From contig NC_090745.1 of assembly GCF_036898095.1 (NCBI RefSeq), positions 81,804,241 to 81,868,240 on the forward strand: a DNA stretch of 64,000 nt, given 5' to 3'. A program made the translations under genes and the position numbers. Of this stretch, positions 1-11,006 are shown piece after piece (the stretch's first letter is position 1; every line of letters begins with the position of its first letter). Source of the DNA: Palaemon carinicauda (Eukaryota; Arthropoda; Malacostraca; Decapoda; Palaemonidae). Under the pieces are notes generated by a model. The model did not search any database, was not told the origin of the DNA, and saw only the letters and a list, made by a program, of their open reading frames with translations.

Positions 1-303
1 CTTGATATGTCTGCTGATTCAACACTGAAAGTCAAATTTGAGAAGAGTGACGTGACACTGGCAGCTTTTTGGCATGGAACATTGGGGGAATATCCTAATT
101 TGGCTAAGAAAGCTATTTCTCTACTTTTGCCTTTCTCCACATCGTATTTGTGTGATCAGGCATTTTCTGCCATGGCAACATTAAAATCAAAACAAAGAAA
201 TAGGCTTCTTTCACTTGAGGATGATATGCGGGTGGCATTATCAACAATAAGACCTGATATCAAGAGTTTGTGTTTCAAGCATCAATCGCAAGTTTCACAC
301 TAA
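1..303 (+). CDS. hAT transposase, C-terminal end (partial)
   Basis: The frame is open from the left edge and ends at 303. The 100 or so residues match the end of hAT-family transposases of the ZBED/SCAND3 type. The signature is the C-terminal dimerisation region: LLPFSTSYLCDQAFSAM, then K-K/R-N-RL, then LEDDMRVALSTIRPDI and a short His/Gln-rich tail. In intact family members this segment holds the transposase dimer together and contains the last catalytic-fold helix. The N-terminal BED zinc finger and catalytic aspartates would lie left of the window. The stop is followed by a short AT-rich 3' region and a hAT-type terminal repeat, so this is an element end and not a host gene. No break is visible in the part seen; whether the whole protein is intact cannot be judged. 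Confidence 0.85.
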   Translation, partial: LDMSADSTLKVKFEKSDVTLAAFWHGTLGEYPNLAKKAISLLLPFSTSYLCDQAFSAMATLKSKQRNRLLSLEDDMRVALSTIRPDIKSLCFKHQSQVSH

Positions 304-640
304 CTATGGTTCACTTTTGCCTATTTGTGTGTGTCTTGTATCATAGTGTAACACTGTAACAGTGTGACTACTTGAATACATTGTGCAACTACTGTAAAAC
401 TTGTCGCAATTACATATTTGTATTATAATACCATTTTTTGTAATAGCAGGATCAGTGTAAAAAAATTTTCATATCTATGTATAAGGTGTTGTTACATCGA
501 TGCAAAATGTCGAAATGCAAAAAAAAATATAATAAATAAAACAACGGAGATTTTAAATATGTATTTCCTTATAAGGGTGCCGGGAACTTTTGAAAGGCTT
601 GCCAAGGGTGCCGCAAACTAGAAAAGGTTGGGAAACACTG
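304..640 (+). mobile_element. hAT element 3' non-coding end with terminal inverted repeat
   Basis: The stretch after the hAT stop codon is AT-rich and non-coding. It ends at 640. Read from the right edge on the minus strand the terminus is CAGTGTTTCCCAACCTTTTC, the usual hAT inverted-repeat consensus. The next eight bases, CTCTAGAC at 641-648, are the expected 8-bp target duplication; its partner lies outside the window. Confidence 0.75.
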
Positions 641-2340
641 CTCTAGACCGATCATCCGTCACTGCACTGGCATTGGTCCTGGACTTCTCTGCAGATCGTT
701 CGTGATCTCCTTCGGTGGAAGGTCGACCTTCCCCCCGACAGACCTGCCGTCGCCGTTCCTGCATGGGCCTAACAAGGCGTCAACTGAACGTGCTATTGCG
801 CGCCAACAACCCATGCGCTACGTGCCCACGAAACCTGACAAACGCTCTTTAGTAGCTCATCAGGCCCCATCACCACGTGCTTATCTTCCTTCTAAACCCA
901 ACTCAGGGCATCAAGAGCGTACGCGCCAACATGCGCATACGCTCCAACAAGAGCATAGCTCCACCATGCGCGCCCTCATGCGCACATGTGCCCAAGATCT
1001 CTTGCGCTTACGCACCAACGATCTCCTATGTACCAGCGCCCACCTGTGCGCTAATGTTCTCCTGCGTGTAAATTACCTGCGCGCCAGCGCTCTCCCGCCC
1101 GCCAACATTCTCCTGCACGTGCGCATACACGCCCTACATCATGCTCTCCTGCACACCATCCTACGCGCCAGGTGAAACCTGGCCGCCAACTTTCTTCTGA
1201 TAGCAGGACTATTGACAAGTCAGCCATGCTGCCTTCACCCGCTCGCCACCCCTTACCAATGCGCCAGCCTTCTCCCGCGTGCATCCACAAGGATATACGC
1301 AAGCTCGTCAATCCTCTTCTAGGGATGCTCGCTACCACACAATCGTGCTCCCGCGCGCCCTGCATGCTTCCACTGCGCGGCCGTGCGTTAGGGGACTTTC
1401 TCCTGTGCGCGCGCGCCCTACGGCTGTAATAGATGCGGACGAACACTCCCGTGCGTTCTTCGTGATTCTCTTGCGCGTGCACGAATATCTCCCGCGCACG
1501 CGCGCCACCAGTCTCCCTCGCGCGAGCCCTAATATTCTCCCTCGCGTGAGCGTTGATATTCTCCCTCGCGCGAGCGTTGATATTCTCCCTCGCGCGAGCG
1601 CCGACATTCTCCCTCGCGCGAGCGCCGACATTCTCCCTCCCTCGCGCGAGCGCCGACATTCTCCCTCCCTCGCGCGAGCGCCGACATTCTCCCTCCCTCG
1701 CGCGAGCGCCGACATTCTCCCTCCCTCGCGCGAGCGCCGACATTCTCCCTCCCTCGCGCGAGCGCCGACATTCTCCCTCCCTCGCGCGAGCGCCGACATT
1801 CTCCCTCCCTCGCGCGAGCGCCGACATTCTCCCTCCCTCGCGCGAGCGCCGACATTCTCCCTCCCTCGCGCGAGCCTACGTATCCAAAAGAACGACGTCC
1901 GGCAAGGTCGCCATCGGCTTATTCCCCTCCCCGCAAGCGCATACCACCGCGCATTGCGGGAGAAGGGAAACTTCCAGAGGGTTTCAGGATCCTAAAGCTA
2001 CCACAGGCAAACCCACCAATTACAGTGACTCCACCCAGGGATCCTTCAATCCCTTTCCCTTCAAGGGGTATGTCTGACAGTGCGTCTGTCAGCCAACAGC
2101 CCTGGTTCGGTGCCATGATTAGAGCCGTAACTCAGGCTTTCAAGCCTGTCCTCTCTGAATTGGGACATGGAATCATGGCTTCCTCTACCCCTTTGTAGAG
2201 AAAAAGAGGAGTTCTAGATGCGGTCACTTCCCCAAGGGCGAAACTGATCCCACGCAGACCTTCGAGGCAAGTTCCTTCTATTCCTCAGACTGCCTCTCCT
2301 TCCCTTTCAGACAAAGATTTCCCGTCTCCAAGGGAATCAT
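641..2340 (+). pseudogene. DIRS-A gag, 5' low-complexity part
   Basis: This part is rich in Arg, Ser, Pro and Ala codons and in CpG, and carries loosely repeated blocks such as TGCGCGCC and CTCCTGC. Open frames exist but change along the sequence, and stops occur in each (for example near 708, 1070 and 1427). By position it corresponds to the N-terminal two thirds of the 821-residue gag of element C, which is also Ser/Arg-rich. Little sequence identity remains. No Cys-rich N terminus like that of element C is present, as it would lie left of the hAT insertion. Confidence 0.55.
1513..1873. repeat. Coding minisatellite, 24-bp then 28-bp units, CpG palindrome
   Basis: Five 24-bp units (1513-1632) are followed by eight 28-bp units (1633-1856) and a partial ninth. 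The longer unit differs by a duplicated CTCC. Each unit carries the perfect palindrome CTCGCGCGAG. The 24-bp units encode LPRASADI in frame. The 28-bp units rotate through three frames, all open, which gives long meaningless open frames on both strands. Confidence 0.95.
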
Positions 2341-2342
2341 GC

Positions 2343-3533
2343 GTGGAGAGACTTTCCCCCATCGCACCAATGGAGGAAACCTCTCTTCGCGCCGAGAGTT
2401 CCACACAGTCAAGGATTGGAAGGAACATGCCACCCTCGTCAATGTTGGACTCTTACATCCTTTCCAGGAAAGAATCTAAAGACTCCAAAACATTGCCCAA
2501 GTCCTCCACTAGGACTAGGATGGAGCCAACTAGCCACTCGGGGAATGTCCGCAACTCTCCCCAAGAAGAGCCTTTGGGGATAGAAGGAGACTTCGCTGCA
2601 AGTCCTACAATAGGAGGAGACCAGCAAGAGCCAGAACATGCGTTTTGGCATGTTCTGACTCTAATGAGGGCTCTCAACGGGTTTACCGATGCAGAGATCC
2701 CTCCTCGAGAGGGCAAAGACATGGTCTTAGACCATGTCTTTGGTACTCAGAAGCCCTCTAAGACCAGTGCAGCCCTGGCCTGGTCTCAAGGGGTAAAGAG
2801 TACCAGGGACAAGATCTCACAACAGCTCTCCGAGATGCCCTCCTCCAACCATTCCGGTACCACCACCAAGCTCCTCCTACCTCCTCGCGTACAGCAGAGG
2901 AGGTACTTCGAGATTCTAGAGGAGCCTTGTCTAGCTCTTCCACTTCACCACTCGGTGGAAGAGCTAATCAGGGGAGTCCCTCTTGAGAGAGACTCCAACC
3001 GGCAGGTCTCGTTCTCGGCAGCCGAGATCCTCAATCAGGAGAAGGTCGCAAAGTGTACTATGGAAGCTACCTCGTGGCTCGATATCTGGTTGGGGACCTT
3101 AGGTATCCTGATACACTCTGAGGATTTCTCCAAGGAACGTACCAGGAAAGCTATGGAGACCTTCCCTCTCTCAGGTACTCGCACAATCGAGTTTCAGGCC
3201 CACCAAGTCTCGAACTTGTGGGCAAATACCATCCTGAAACGTCAGGATGCAGTAGCCGAGGGATTCCATCAATAAGTCCCTAGCACCGAGATCAATAATC
3301 TCAGACATTCCTCCATGGAGGGGTCTGCTTTTTTCGAGCCTAAGGATGTGGAACATGCTGCTGAGAGGTGGAGGAAGTCTCATCAAGACTCCCTCCTTCA
3401 TAGGGCGTTAACATCCAAGCCCTATAAGCCTCCAGCACCACAGCAGTCCCGTCCAGTCAAGACCACTAAGATGACAACAACAGTGAAGACCTTGGTGTCT
3501 AAGCCCTTTCCTGTCAAAGAAAGGAAACAATAA
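2343..3533 (+). pseudogene. DIRS-A gag, central and C-terminal domain
   Basis: One frame runs from 2343 to 3533 and is interrupted only by TAA at 3273-3275. It encodes the central gag region shared by elements A, B, C and D: a block starting HAFWHVLTLMRALNGF, then a helical region ATSWLDIWLGTLG followed by FPLSGTRTIEFQAHQVSNLW and LKRQDAV. The tail is Lys/Pro-rich. In DIRS1-type elements this gag-like protein is thought to form the particle that packages element RNA. The same domain type is known as the source of the C-terminal part of vertebrate LAP2-alpha. The stop falls where the domain passes to its basic tail. It is probably dead. Confidence 0.8.
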
Positions 3534-3688
3534 GTCCTCAAGGGTAAGCAAGAATCCTAGAGGGAGCAGCCGAGGTCACAAACGCTAGGATAGGCAGTCC
3601 CCCTGCATGTCCACCAGGGGGGGGGGAATGCCTACAAAGCTGCTCAAACAGGTGGAAGCAACTTGGGGCCAATTCCTGGACAATCTCC

Positions 3689-5540
3689 GTGATCAGTCTA
3701 GGTTATAGCGTCCCGTTCATAACATCTCTACCTCCCCTGACGACGAATCCAGTGTCATTGAACTCCCTTGCCATGGGATCGGCAAGGGGGCAAGTCCTTC
3801 AGGCAGAAGTCCAGACCCTGTTGAAGAAGGGCGCTCTCCAAGAGGTCCTCGACGGATCTCCAGGCTTCTTCAGTCGACTCTTTCTTGTAAAGAAGGCGTC
3901 TGGAGGCTGGAGACCAGTCATCGACCTCTCAGCTCTGAACAAGTTTGTCAATCAAACTCCGTTCAGCATGGAGACGGCGGACATGGTCAGACTAGCAGTC
4001 CATCCGTCTTCAAGGAAGTACTTAGGATTCAGCCTAGACAACAGAAAGTACCAGTTCAAGGTGCTGTGCTCAGCCTAGACAACAGGAAGTACCAGTTCAA
4101 GGTGCTGTGCTTCGGTCTCTCCACATCACCACAAGTCTTCACCAGAGTGTTCACCCTAGTATCATCTTGGGCACACAGGATTGGCATCCGTCTCCTCCGT
4201 TATCTGGACGACTGGTTAATCCTAGCAGACTCAGTGTCAACCCTTCTTCATCACCGAGACAAACTTCTGAGACTTTGCCAAGATCTGGGATCATGGTAAA
4301 TCTCGAGAAGTCTTCCCTGCTTCCCACTCAAAGACTGGGATACTTAGGCATGATTATAGACACCACTCTCCACAAAGCCTTCCCATCAGACGACAGGATA
4401 GCAAGGCTGAGGAAGGTTGTAAAACCTTTTCTCAGACAAGAACTTCCAGCCCAATCGTGGTTACGTCTCCTCGGTCACCTTTCATCGCTGGCCCGTGTAG
4501 TTCCCAATGGTCGCCTCAGGATGAGACCCCTCCAGTGGCGACTCAAGTTCCTGTGGAATGAAGCTTATGACTCCCCGGACATCCAGATCCCCATGGGACA
4601 TGCGGAATTGACAGACCTCCAGTGGTGGGTGGCAGACGAGAACCTACGAAAGGGAGTGGATCTTCTTGTCCTCCCCCCGGATTTGATGCTGTTTTCAGAC
4701 GCTTCAAAAAAGGGAGGGGGGGGGGGGGCACGTGCTGCACCACACGACCTCAGGCCTCTGGTCAGAGTCAGAAAAGTACCTCCACATAAATCTCCTAGAG
4801 ATGAAGGCCATTTTTCTAGCCCTTCAATAGTTCCAACAGTAACTGGCAAGTCACTGTGGTGGTGATGAGCGACAACACCACAGTAGTGGCCTACATCAAC
4901 AAACAAGGAGGTACTTTTTCGCAGTAACTATCCCATCTAGCAGTAGAGATACTGAGATGGGCCGAAATCCACTCGATACCACTATCGGCACGCCTCATTC
5001 CGGGCAAGAGGAATGTGCTCGCTGACAACCTGAGCAGAGCATCTCAGATAGTGAGTACCGAGTGGTCTTTGGATCATCTAGTATCCAACAAAGTCCTGAC
5101 TTTGTGGGGTTCTCCGACAGTGGACCTCTTCGCAACGGCCCTGAATTTCAGGCTCCCTCTATATTGTTCCCCAGTCCCAGACCTCAAGGCTCTCTGGCAA
5201 GATGCTTTCCAACAACGGTGAGACAACATCGACTTTTACGCCTTTCCCCCGTTCTGTCTGATGAGGAGGGTACTCAACAAGACCAGAACATCATTCAATC
5301 TTTCAATGACCCTCATAGCTCCGCTATGGCATCATGCAGAATGGTTGCCGGACCTTCTGCAACTCTTAACGTTGCCTCCAAGAGAACTCCCTCCACGACA
5401 CAATCTACTCAAACAACCACACGCCAACATATTCCACAAAGCCGTAACTTCACTACGACTTCACGCCTGGAGACTATCCAGCATCTCCTCTCTGAGAGAG
5501 GATTTTCGCAACAAGTTGCAATCAGGATGTCTGGACACCT
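3689..5540 (+). pseudogene. DIRS-A reverse transcriptase-RNase H
   Basis: The RT core is recognisable in pieces: SGGWRPVIDLSALNKFV near 3900, FGLSTSPQVFTRVF near 4110, and the catalytic YLDDW at 4201-4215, which is intact. RNase H follows from about 4680 (LMLFSDAS) to LIPGKRNVLADNLSRA near 5000. The DIRS-specific region VDLFATALNFRLPLYCSP lies at about 5120. Reading needs several frame changes. One is caused by a tandem duplication at 4029-4112 that repeats the SLDNRKYQFKVLC block, another by a G-run at 4714-4727 inside RNase H. Part of the RT between the PVIDLSALN and HPSSRKYL blocks (the DLKDAY motif) is deleted. Confidence 0.85.
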
Positions 5541-6180
5541 GTGAAAGTCATCAGCAGCAGTCTACCAGGCAAAGTGGAAAGTCTTCTATGGTTGGTGTCG
5601 TGGAAGGGGTATCTCTCCACTCGATGCCACTATTCCAGCAATAGTGGAGTTCCTCGTGTATTTTCATGAAGAAATGCGCCTATCAGTCTCGGCAGTGAAA
5701 GGCTATCGCTCAGCCTTAAGCCTGGCCTTCAGGCAGAAAGGAATGGACATTTCTTCATCGCTAGAACTTTCTCTACTCATACGGAGTTATAAACTTACCT
5801 GCACTCAGTCGGAAGTGAGACCTCCCCCATGGAACGTGGTTCGAGTTCTCAGGTCTCATAAGAGACTTCCCTATGAACCATTACTCCAGGCATCAGATCG
5901 CCACCCAACTTGGAAGACCGTGTTCCTGCTAGCTTTGGCCTCGGCCAAGTGAGTCGGCGAACTTCATGGTCTCTCGTATGACATCGCCCATTCAAGGGGA
6001 TGGGGGGAAGTAACGTTCAGCTTCGTCCCTGACGTCCCTGAGTTTATTGCTGAGACTCAGAACCCAGGAGTTGGGATCCTCGATTTTGACTCCTTCCGGA
6101 TTTCTAGTCTCTGTACTGTAACAGATGACCCAGACCATCTCTTACTATGCTCAGTAAGGAGCTTGAGGCTGTACCTATAA
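5460..6180 (+). pseudogene. DIRS-A tyrosine recombinase, truncated
   Basis: It begins within the 3' end of RT in another frame, as in elements C and D, with SRLETIQHLLSERGF. The N-terminal SAM-like core runs through FLVYFHEEMRLSVSAVKGYRS. A TGA interrupts at 5542-5544. The box-I arginine of the catalytic site, Arg in ASAKRVGE of C and D, is here TGA (AAG TGA GTC near 5950). The frame then continues as VGELHGLSYDIAHSRGWGEV to about 6178. The HxxR and tyrosine motifs are missing because the element is cut there. Confidence 0.8.
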
Positions 6181-6194
6181 TGACATTCCTATGA

Positions 6195-7250
6195 TGTGAT
6201 CAGAATTTATTCTGTTTAATGATTGCAGGGGAAAGTCTCATCAGCTCATCTTCCTGGTCTGTCAGGATGTCGTTTGCGACAATCCAATGATGAGTTCAGA
6301 ATTTATTCTGTTCAACGATCGCAGGGGCGAGACTCATCACTTTGTCTTCCTGGTCGGTCAGGTTGTCGTTCGTGGCAATCAGATGTTAGACACTCATTAG
6401 GGCGTCTTTTGTGACGATCATTGATTGCCACAGAGATCGTAGGTTCGTGATCTTGACGTTCTTCTTGAAGAAGAACACCTGTTCGATTCCCCCTTGGGGG
6501 ATTACTCCGGCAGGATTCCCGTTCGGGAAATCCTTTTGGGGACAACTCAGAATTAAGCCTTGGCTTTTTTCTCTAGCAACTCTTTGTTAACCTTCCTTTG
6601 AGACAGAACTCGTTTTAAGGAAACAAGAGTGTTGCTTGGAGGTTCGCCTCCAAGTGTAAGATTTCTCTCTCCGAGGGAGAGTCTTTACACAACTTTTGCA
6701 ACTTTTGCGCATGTTTGCGCTCATGCTCAAGATCTTGAGTTATACAATCAGCAGTCGCGAACTCGCGACGCTCGTGGTCTCCATCACGAGCGTTTTATGG
6801 TCATGATCACGAGGTAGATGCCTCGATGTTCACGATCGCGAGGCCGACGCTCAGGTTCGTGAGCTAGCCACTCACGACGTTCACGCTGTTCCCGATCGAG
6901 AACCAGACTCTCCCGTTCACGGTCAAGGTCTAGATGTTCCTCGTCTAGAGGTAGAGGTAGGCGTTCACACAGTCCATCAGCGTGTAGTCCCTCAACCCGT
7001 CCTCGGATCGACCCTAATCACGAGACAGACCGTTCCTCAAACAGGTGTCTAGCTAAATCTCCAGTGTCCTTTGCTGCCTGGGGTGCATTAGGAAAGCGTT
7101 CGCCTATGCAACGTTCGACAGCGCGTCTTGGTGTGACGCACTCACGAACACTTAAGGTTGACCCTACTCAGAGGCCCTCTCTGCCAACTTTTTCGGGCGT
7201 AGGTGCTTCTTTTGCTGCAACATTTTAATGTCCCAAGCTTCCCTCTTCCA
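6195..7250 (+). repeat. DIRS-B gag 5' repeat region (96-bp and short RS-type repeats)
   Basis: Two clear copies of a 96-bp unit start at about 6201 and 6297 (both begin CAGAATTTATTCTG), with a weaker third to about 6460. From 6690 to 7200 short repeats of TTCACG/CGATCGCGAG type occur, which in one frame give Arg/Ser/Asp-rich peptide like the RS repeats of the element C gag. No long intact frame covers the region. Confidence 0.6.
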
Positions 7251-7252
7251 GA

Positions 7253-9050
7253 GTGACTCCTAGTGCTCGTGAATCGCGCCCATTGTTGCGCGAAACTTGC
7301 GATCTTGCATGCGAATCTCGTAAATTTGCTCGCAAATCTGCCATTTCCTGGAGCGACTTACGAGCTGAGGTTTCGGAACCGCTAGCATGTGCGGTTCCAA
7401 TACCTCCGCCTCCAACTTCTACCACCTCTAGCGGCAGGCCTATATCCTTCCCAGAAGGGTTTAAGGAGCCTCCTAACAGGTTTGCTGACGTTTTTATTAG
7501 CCCGGGCCATCCTTCTCGTCCGTTGAAGGAACGTATCCTGTTGCCGCAAAGACTCTCCCCTGTGTCTATGCAGTCTCCCTCTAGAGCTTCCCCTTGGGGA
7601 TGCTCTCCTCCTGGACTCTCAAGGGAAGCCCAGGGCTTACGTAAAGGTTCTGAGCTCCCTGCATGGGTAAGTATCTTCCTCTCTACCCTGCAGAAGTTTT
7701 TGGGTATGGCTCCTCCACCGCCACAGCTTCCAACTGTTCCAGTCAGAGGTACTCCAAGAATCCCCTTGGAGTCTTTTTCTAGTTCATCTTTTGGGAGTCT
7801 TGACTTAGAAGGAGACCATCGTTGGACAAGGCACAGAGATCACCTTCATCTCAATCTCGTGCCGAGGTGCCTCTTTCTTCTGACTTATATGGCTGACCTT
7901 CCATTTACTCTGGTTAAGGCAAGGGAAACCATGACAGAGAGGCAGAAGAGAAGGATGAGAGGCGAAACTCCACCACACGCCCATATCATCCACCCTAGGA
8001 TGAGTAGGGACATGGGTTCTCAGGAAGATATCTGTACATCTCTTCAACCCTCAAGAAATGGAGGTAGTGCCTCCGGACCAGCTTCCTATTTTTTTTTTTT
8101 TACCTCCACCTGAGGAAGAGACTTCGGTTCCCACTGCTGAGGCTTTGGCTGCCGGTGTCCCGAAACCCTCGCAAGTTCCTCTTTCTAACATTGTGGAGGA
8201 ACAATTACCTGTACGAAGGAAGTCTAAGAACATCAAAACCAAACCTAAGAATGCTGTGGCAAAGGAAGCTCGTTTGGCTGAGGCATGCAGAAGGTCCCCT
8301 CTGGCAGGTCCCTCAATCGATCCTGTTGACGACCCTGTCTTCCCCAAGCTCTGGATGTGAGCCTAGAGGTAGATGAGCTATTGGACACTGATGATGAAAA
8401 TCTTTCAAGCGCAGCTAGTCTGATCTTTCACTTGGAGCAAGAGATACGAGAGTTGGAGCATACCTTTTGGCAGGTCCTCTCTTGCATGAGGGCCATCAAT
8501 AGGCTGTCAACTCCTGGTACTACTACCCAGGAGGAGAAGAGAGTGGTTCTTGATGAAATCTTCGAGATCCAAAGGCCACCAAGAGGAAGGCTATTGCCCA
8601 GATAACCAGAACTTTTAGTTCCTTGAGGGCAGGTTCCTCCTCTTGGTGTTTACCTCTTCCTTTTGTCCTTGGAAGGAAGTAATATGAGATCGAAGGAGAA
8701 CTGTATTCGACCATGTCCCTTGACACTTCGGTTGAATCTCTGACGAAGGGTCTTCTGCCTCAAACCCTCTCCTCTCTAAGGGTTTCCCTTTCTACAGTTG
8801 AGCTCCTCAACATAGAGAGAGGCACAAAGTACGCCATGCAGGCTGCTTCGTGGCTCGACCTACGGTTGGGATCCTTGGGGTTCATGGTGTGCTTCCACGA
8901 TCTTTCCAAGGAGTCTGCCAGGAAGACTTTGGAGTCTTTCCTTTTGTCGGGTACCCGAACTCTTGAGTTCTTATTGCACCACATCATCAACTTGTGGGTG
9001 AACGCTATGCTCAAGAGAAGGAATACCGTCATTGGGAAATTCCATTAGCA
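7253..9050 (+). pseudogene. DIRS-B gag
   Basis: An open frame of 286 residues (7253-8113) with Pro/Ser-rich sequence passes, after a frameshift at the T-run near 8090, into a second frame (8058-8360). It then continues through 8357-8605 and 8713-9048. The conserved central domain is present: EHTFWQVLSCMRAINRL near 8457, AASWLDLRLGSLGF near 8850, FLLSGTRTLEFLLHHIINLW near 8940, and LKRRNTV near 9011. A TAG at about 9046-9048 stands where A has TAA and D has sense codons. At least three frame changes and stops make it a pseudogene. Confidence 0.8.
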
Positions 9051-9299
9051 GGTGCCAAAGGTGGAAGTCTCCCGGTTGAGGAATTTCCCCCTTGAGGGTT
9101 TTTCTCACTTCATTATTTGAGGAGATTGAGAGGGCTGTTGAACGATGAAGGAAATCGTCGAACGATTCTCTCCTCCATAGGGCCATAGCATCAAGGTCCT
9201 GTGGAAGACCTTCCCAGTCATCTCGCTGTCAGTAAGCTGCTGCTGCTACTCATTCCTCAACCTCTAGGTCCTCAAGAATGACTAAGGTATCTAAATGGC

Positions 9300-10139
9300 C
9301 TTTTCAGTCCAAAGGTCAGAAAGAGAGCAAACCCTTCAGAGGAAAGAAGGGAGCGAAGGGCAGTGGCCGAGGTGGTCACTCCCACTAGGAATAGTATTCC
9401 TCTTCACCTACCACCTGTGGGAGAATGCCTGCAGCACCTTTGGCAGAGGTGGCAGTTCCACAGGGCAGATCCCTGGACAATCAAAGTGGTCGCCGTAGGG
9501 TATCGTGTCCCATTCATTCAATCTCTCCCTCCTCTGACTCGGGATCCAGTACATTTAAGCTTCTATGCGAAGGGATTCGCAAAGTTGCTGGCCCTCAGGG
9601 CCGAAGTCCAGACAAGCTGCAGAAGGGTGCTCTCCAAGAGGTTGTGGACAGGTCTTGGCTTTTACAGTTGAATTTTTCTTGTGAAAAAAGGTGACTGGAG
9701 GCTGGAGACTAGTCATTGATCTCTCCCCTCGGAACAAGTTTGTTCAACAGACTCAGTTCTGAATGGAGACTGCAGACACGGTCATTCAGGGGGTTCGACC
9801 AAGGGACTTCATGTGCACACTGGATCTCATGGACGCATACTTCCAGATCCCAATCTATCCATCTTCAAGGAAGTATCTCAGGTTTATACATGAGGACAAA
9901 ATATACCAGTTCAATGTTCTATGCTTCATTCTCGCATCAGCACCTCAGGTCTTCACCAGAGTGTTTGCCCTAGTGTCATCATGGGCTCACAGGAATGGCA
10001 TTCCTCTCCTCAGGTACCTGGACAATTGGCTATTCTTGAACTCGGAGACGGGCTTTGTCACCGAGACATGCTTCTCAAGTTTTGTCAGGATCTGGGGGTC
10101 TTGATAAATCTCGAGAAGTCATTACTGCTACCTTCTTAA
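9300..10139 (+). pseudogene. DIRS-B reverse transcriptase, 5' half
   Basis: The segment LQHLWQRWQFHRADPWTIK near 9430 and VGYRVPFIQSLPPLT match the RT N terminus of C. The finger and palm follow: FMCTLDLMDAYFQIPIYPSS near 9810, ASAPQVFTRVFALVSSWAH near 9940, and the catalytic box at 10015-10029, which reads YLDNW instead of YLDDW. One metal-binding Asp is therefore lost. Sequence homology stops after LGVLINLEKSLLLPS at about 10137, and RNase H and YR are missing. A stop near 9690 and one frame change add to the decay. Confidence 0.85.
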
Positions 10140-10427
10140 AGACAGTACTTTACAAAGCTGACCTCTGCTGTCGGCAGGTAGAACCATTTCCCTTGTGTAA
10201 CCTGGTATAGATAGATATACTCATTATGTTACCACGCCCCTTGGCGAGGTGGGATTGGGTAACGTCCATGGTACCCTTGGAAGAGTCCGATGACTTGGAG
10301 AACTCTTACCTGGACCAGAAATCCTCTGGTTAAATGCCGATAAGCCAGATCGGTGCGGACTTCCACCCTCCTAAGGGGTAAGTCATCCCCTATAAAAAGC
10401 GTTGATTTGTATTAGTGACAGAACAAA
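10140..10427 (+). other. DIRS-B 3' non-coding region
   Basis: It has no open frame of note. Its end, CTAAGGGGTAAGTCATCCCC followed by a TGTATTAGTGACAGAACAAA-type block, matches the same position in DIRS-D (about 44943-45000) and less closely DIRS-C (about 22500). That marks it as the untranslated end of the element. Confidence 0.6.
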
Positions 10428-10723
10428 TGACAAACTTGGAAGTAATTTGTATTTTTCTTAATGACACAAACCTGTAACTATTTATACAAATTGGCCTGCC
10501 AGCACCTATCCCCTATACGTCCTACCTCCAAGCAAAGTGGTTACTCAGCTTAGGTATGTGAGTGAGAAGGGTAACCTCCCCCCCTGCTAACTAGCAGGTG
10601 GATGGTTAACCCTTGCTAAAAGTCATATGGCTCTTCTTTCAGCTTTGCCAAAAGTAATATCCCTAATAAATAGCTACAGGTTTGTATCGTTAAGAAAATT
10701 ACAAATTACTCCCAAATTTGTCA
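10428..10723. repeat. DIRS-B 3' terminal inverted repeat (hairpin-like)
   Basis: The two ends pair over about 55 bases: TGACAAACTTGGAAGTAATT at 10428 with its near reverse complement ending at 10723, then ACAAACCTGTAACTATTTA with TAAATAGCTACAGGTTTGT. Alone it looks like a MITE. The same structure follows the recombinase region of D, E and (fused) C, and its right arm is the reverse complement of the D 5' end, so it is the element's own terminus. Confidence 0.75.
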
Positions 10724-11006
10724 TATTCAGCTGGCTTATTGTAAATAAGGACAGACCACTTCCTGAAGTGTACTGTTAAGCAAATTCAGACATTTTGGTT
10801 ATAAGCCTAACTAATATATAGTATTTATAATTATAAAATTGCTGGAGTATAGCATCTTTATGATTAATGAAATTTATTTGACTTGTGTTGCATTCATGCT
10901 TGTCACTTATGCTAGATATTGTAGTGGTACATGATGTTTATGTTTATTGGTGCAAATTGGATCATAGTAATTCCAGTCCAAGCTCTAATGTTTTTCACAA
11001 TTTCAG
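10724..11006 (+). other. UQCRC2 intron end; no other feature seen
   Basis: This is AT-rich sequence between the DIRS-B terminus and the first recognised UQCRC2 exon. It ends in TTTTTCACAATTTCAG, a good acceptor. No presequence exon was recognised here. Confidence 0.6.

Larger units (their letters stand above)
641..6185 (+). mobile_element. DIRS-like tyrosine-recombinase retrotransposon A (damaged)
   Basis: The order gag, RT-RNase H, tyrosine recombinase (YR), with no LTR, integrase or protease, is the DIRS plan. The 5' end is cut off by the hAT insertion at 640. The recombinase is cut at about 6180, where sequence jumps into the gag repeats of element B. Stops, frameshifts, a 42-bp tandem duplication in RT (about 4029-4112) and poly-G expansions (3620-3629, 4714-4727) show that it is inactive. 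Confidence 0.85.
6186..10723 (+). mobile_element. DIRS-like retrotransposon B (damaged, recombinase deleted)
   Basis: It has gag, then the first half of RT, then a jump at about 10140 to a 3' non-coding region and a terminal inverted repeat (10428-10723). RNase H and recombinase are absent, so it is an internal deletion derivative. Its 5' terminus is not found: the left edge is the abrupt junction with the truncated recombinase of A. Both elements point in the same direction. Confidence 0.75.

Noticed and set aside
1051..2077. Overlapping open frames of 100-258 residues on both strands
   Set aside because: They arise from the 24/28-bp array, which is open in all frames; only the gag direction has context.
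10428..10723. Independent MITE family with 55-bp inverted repeats (also 44998, 52128)
   Set aside because: Each copy follows a DIRS body, and its right half is the inverse of the DIRS-D 5' end; these are DIRS termini.
10724..11006. UQCRC2 first exon and promoter just before the exon at 11007
   Set aside because: No ATG-initiated Arg/Ser-rich presequence with a phase-0 donor could be identified; a good acceptor at 11006 shows that an upstream exon must exist elsewhere.
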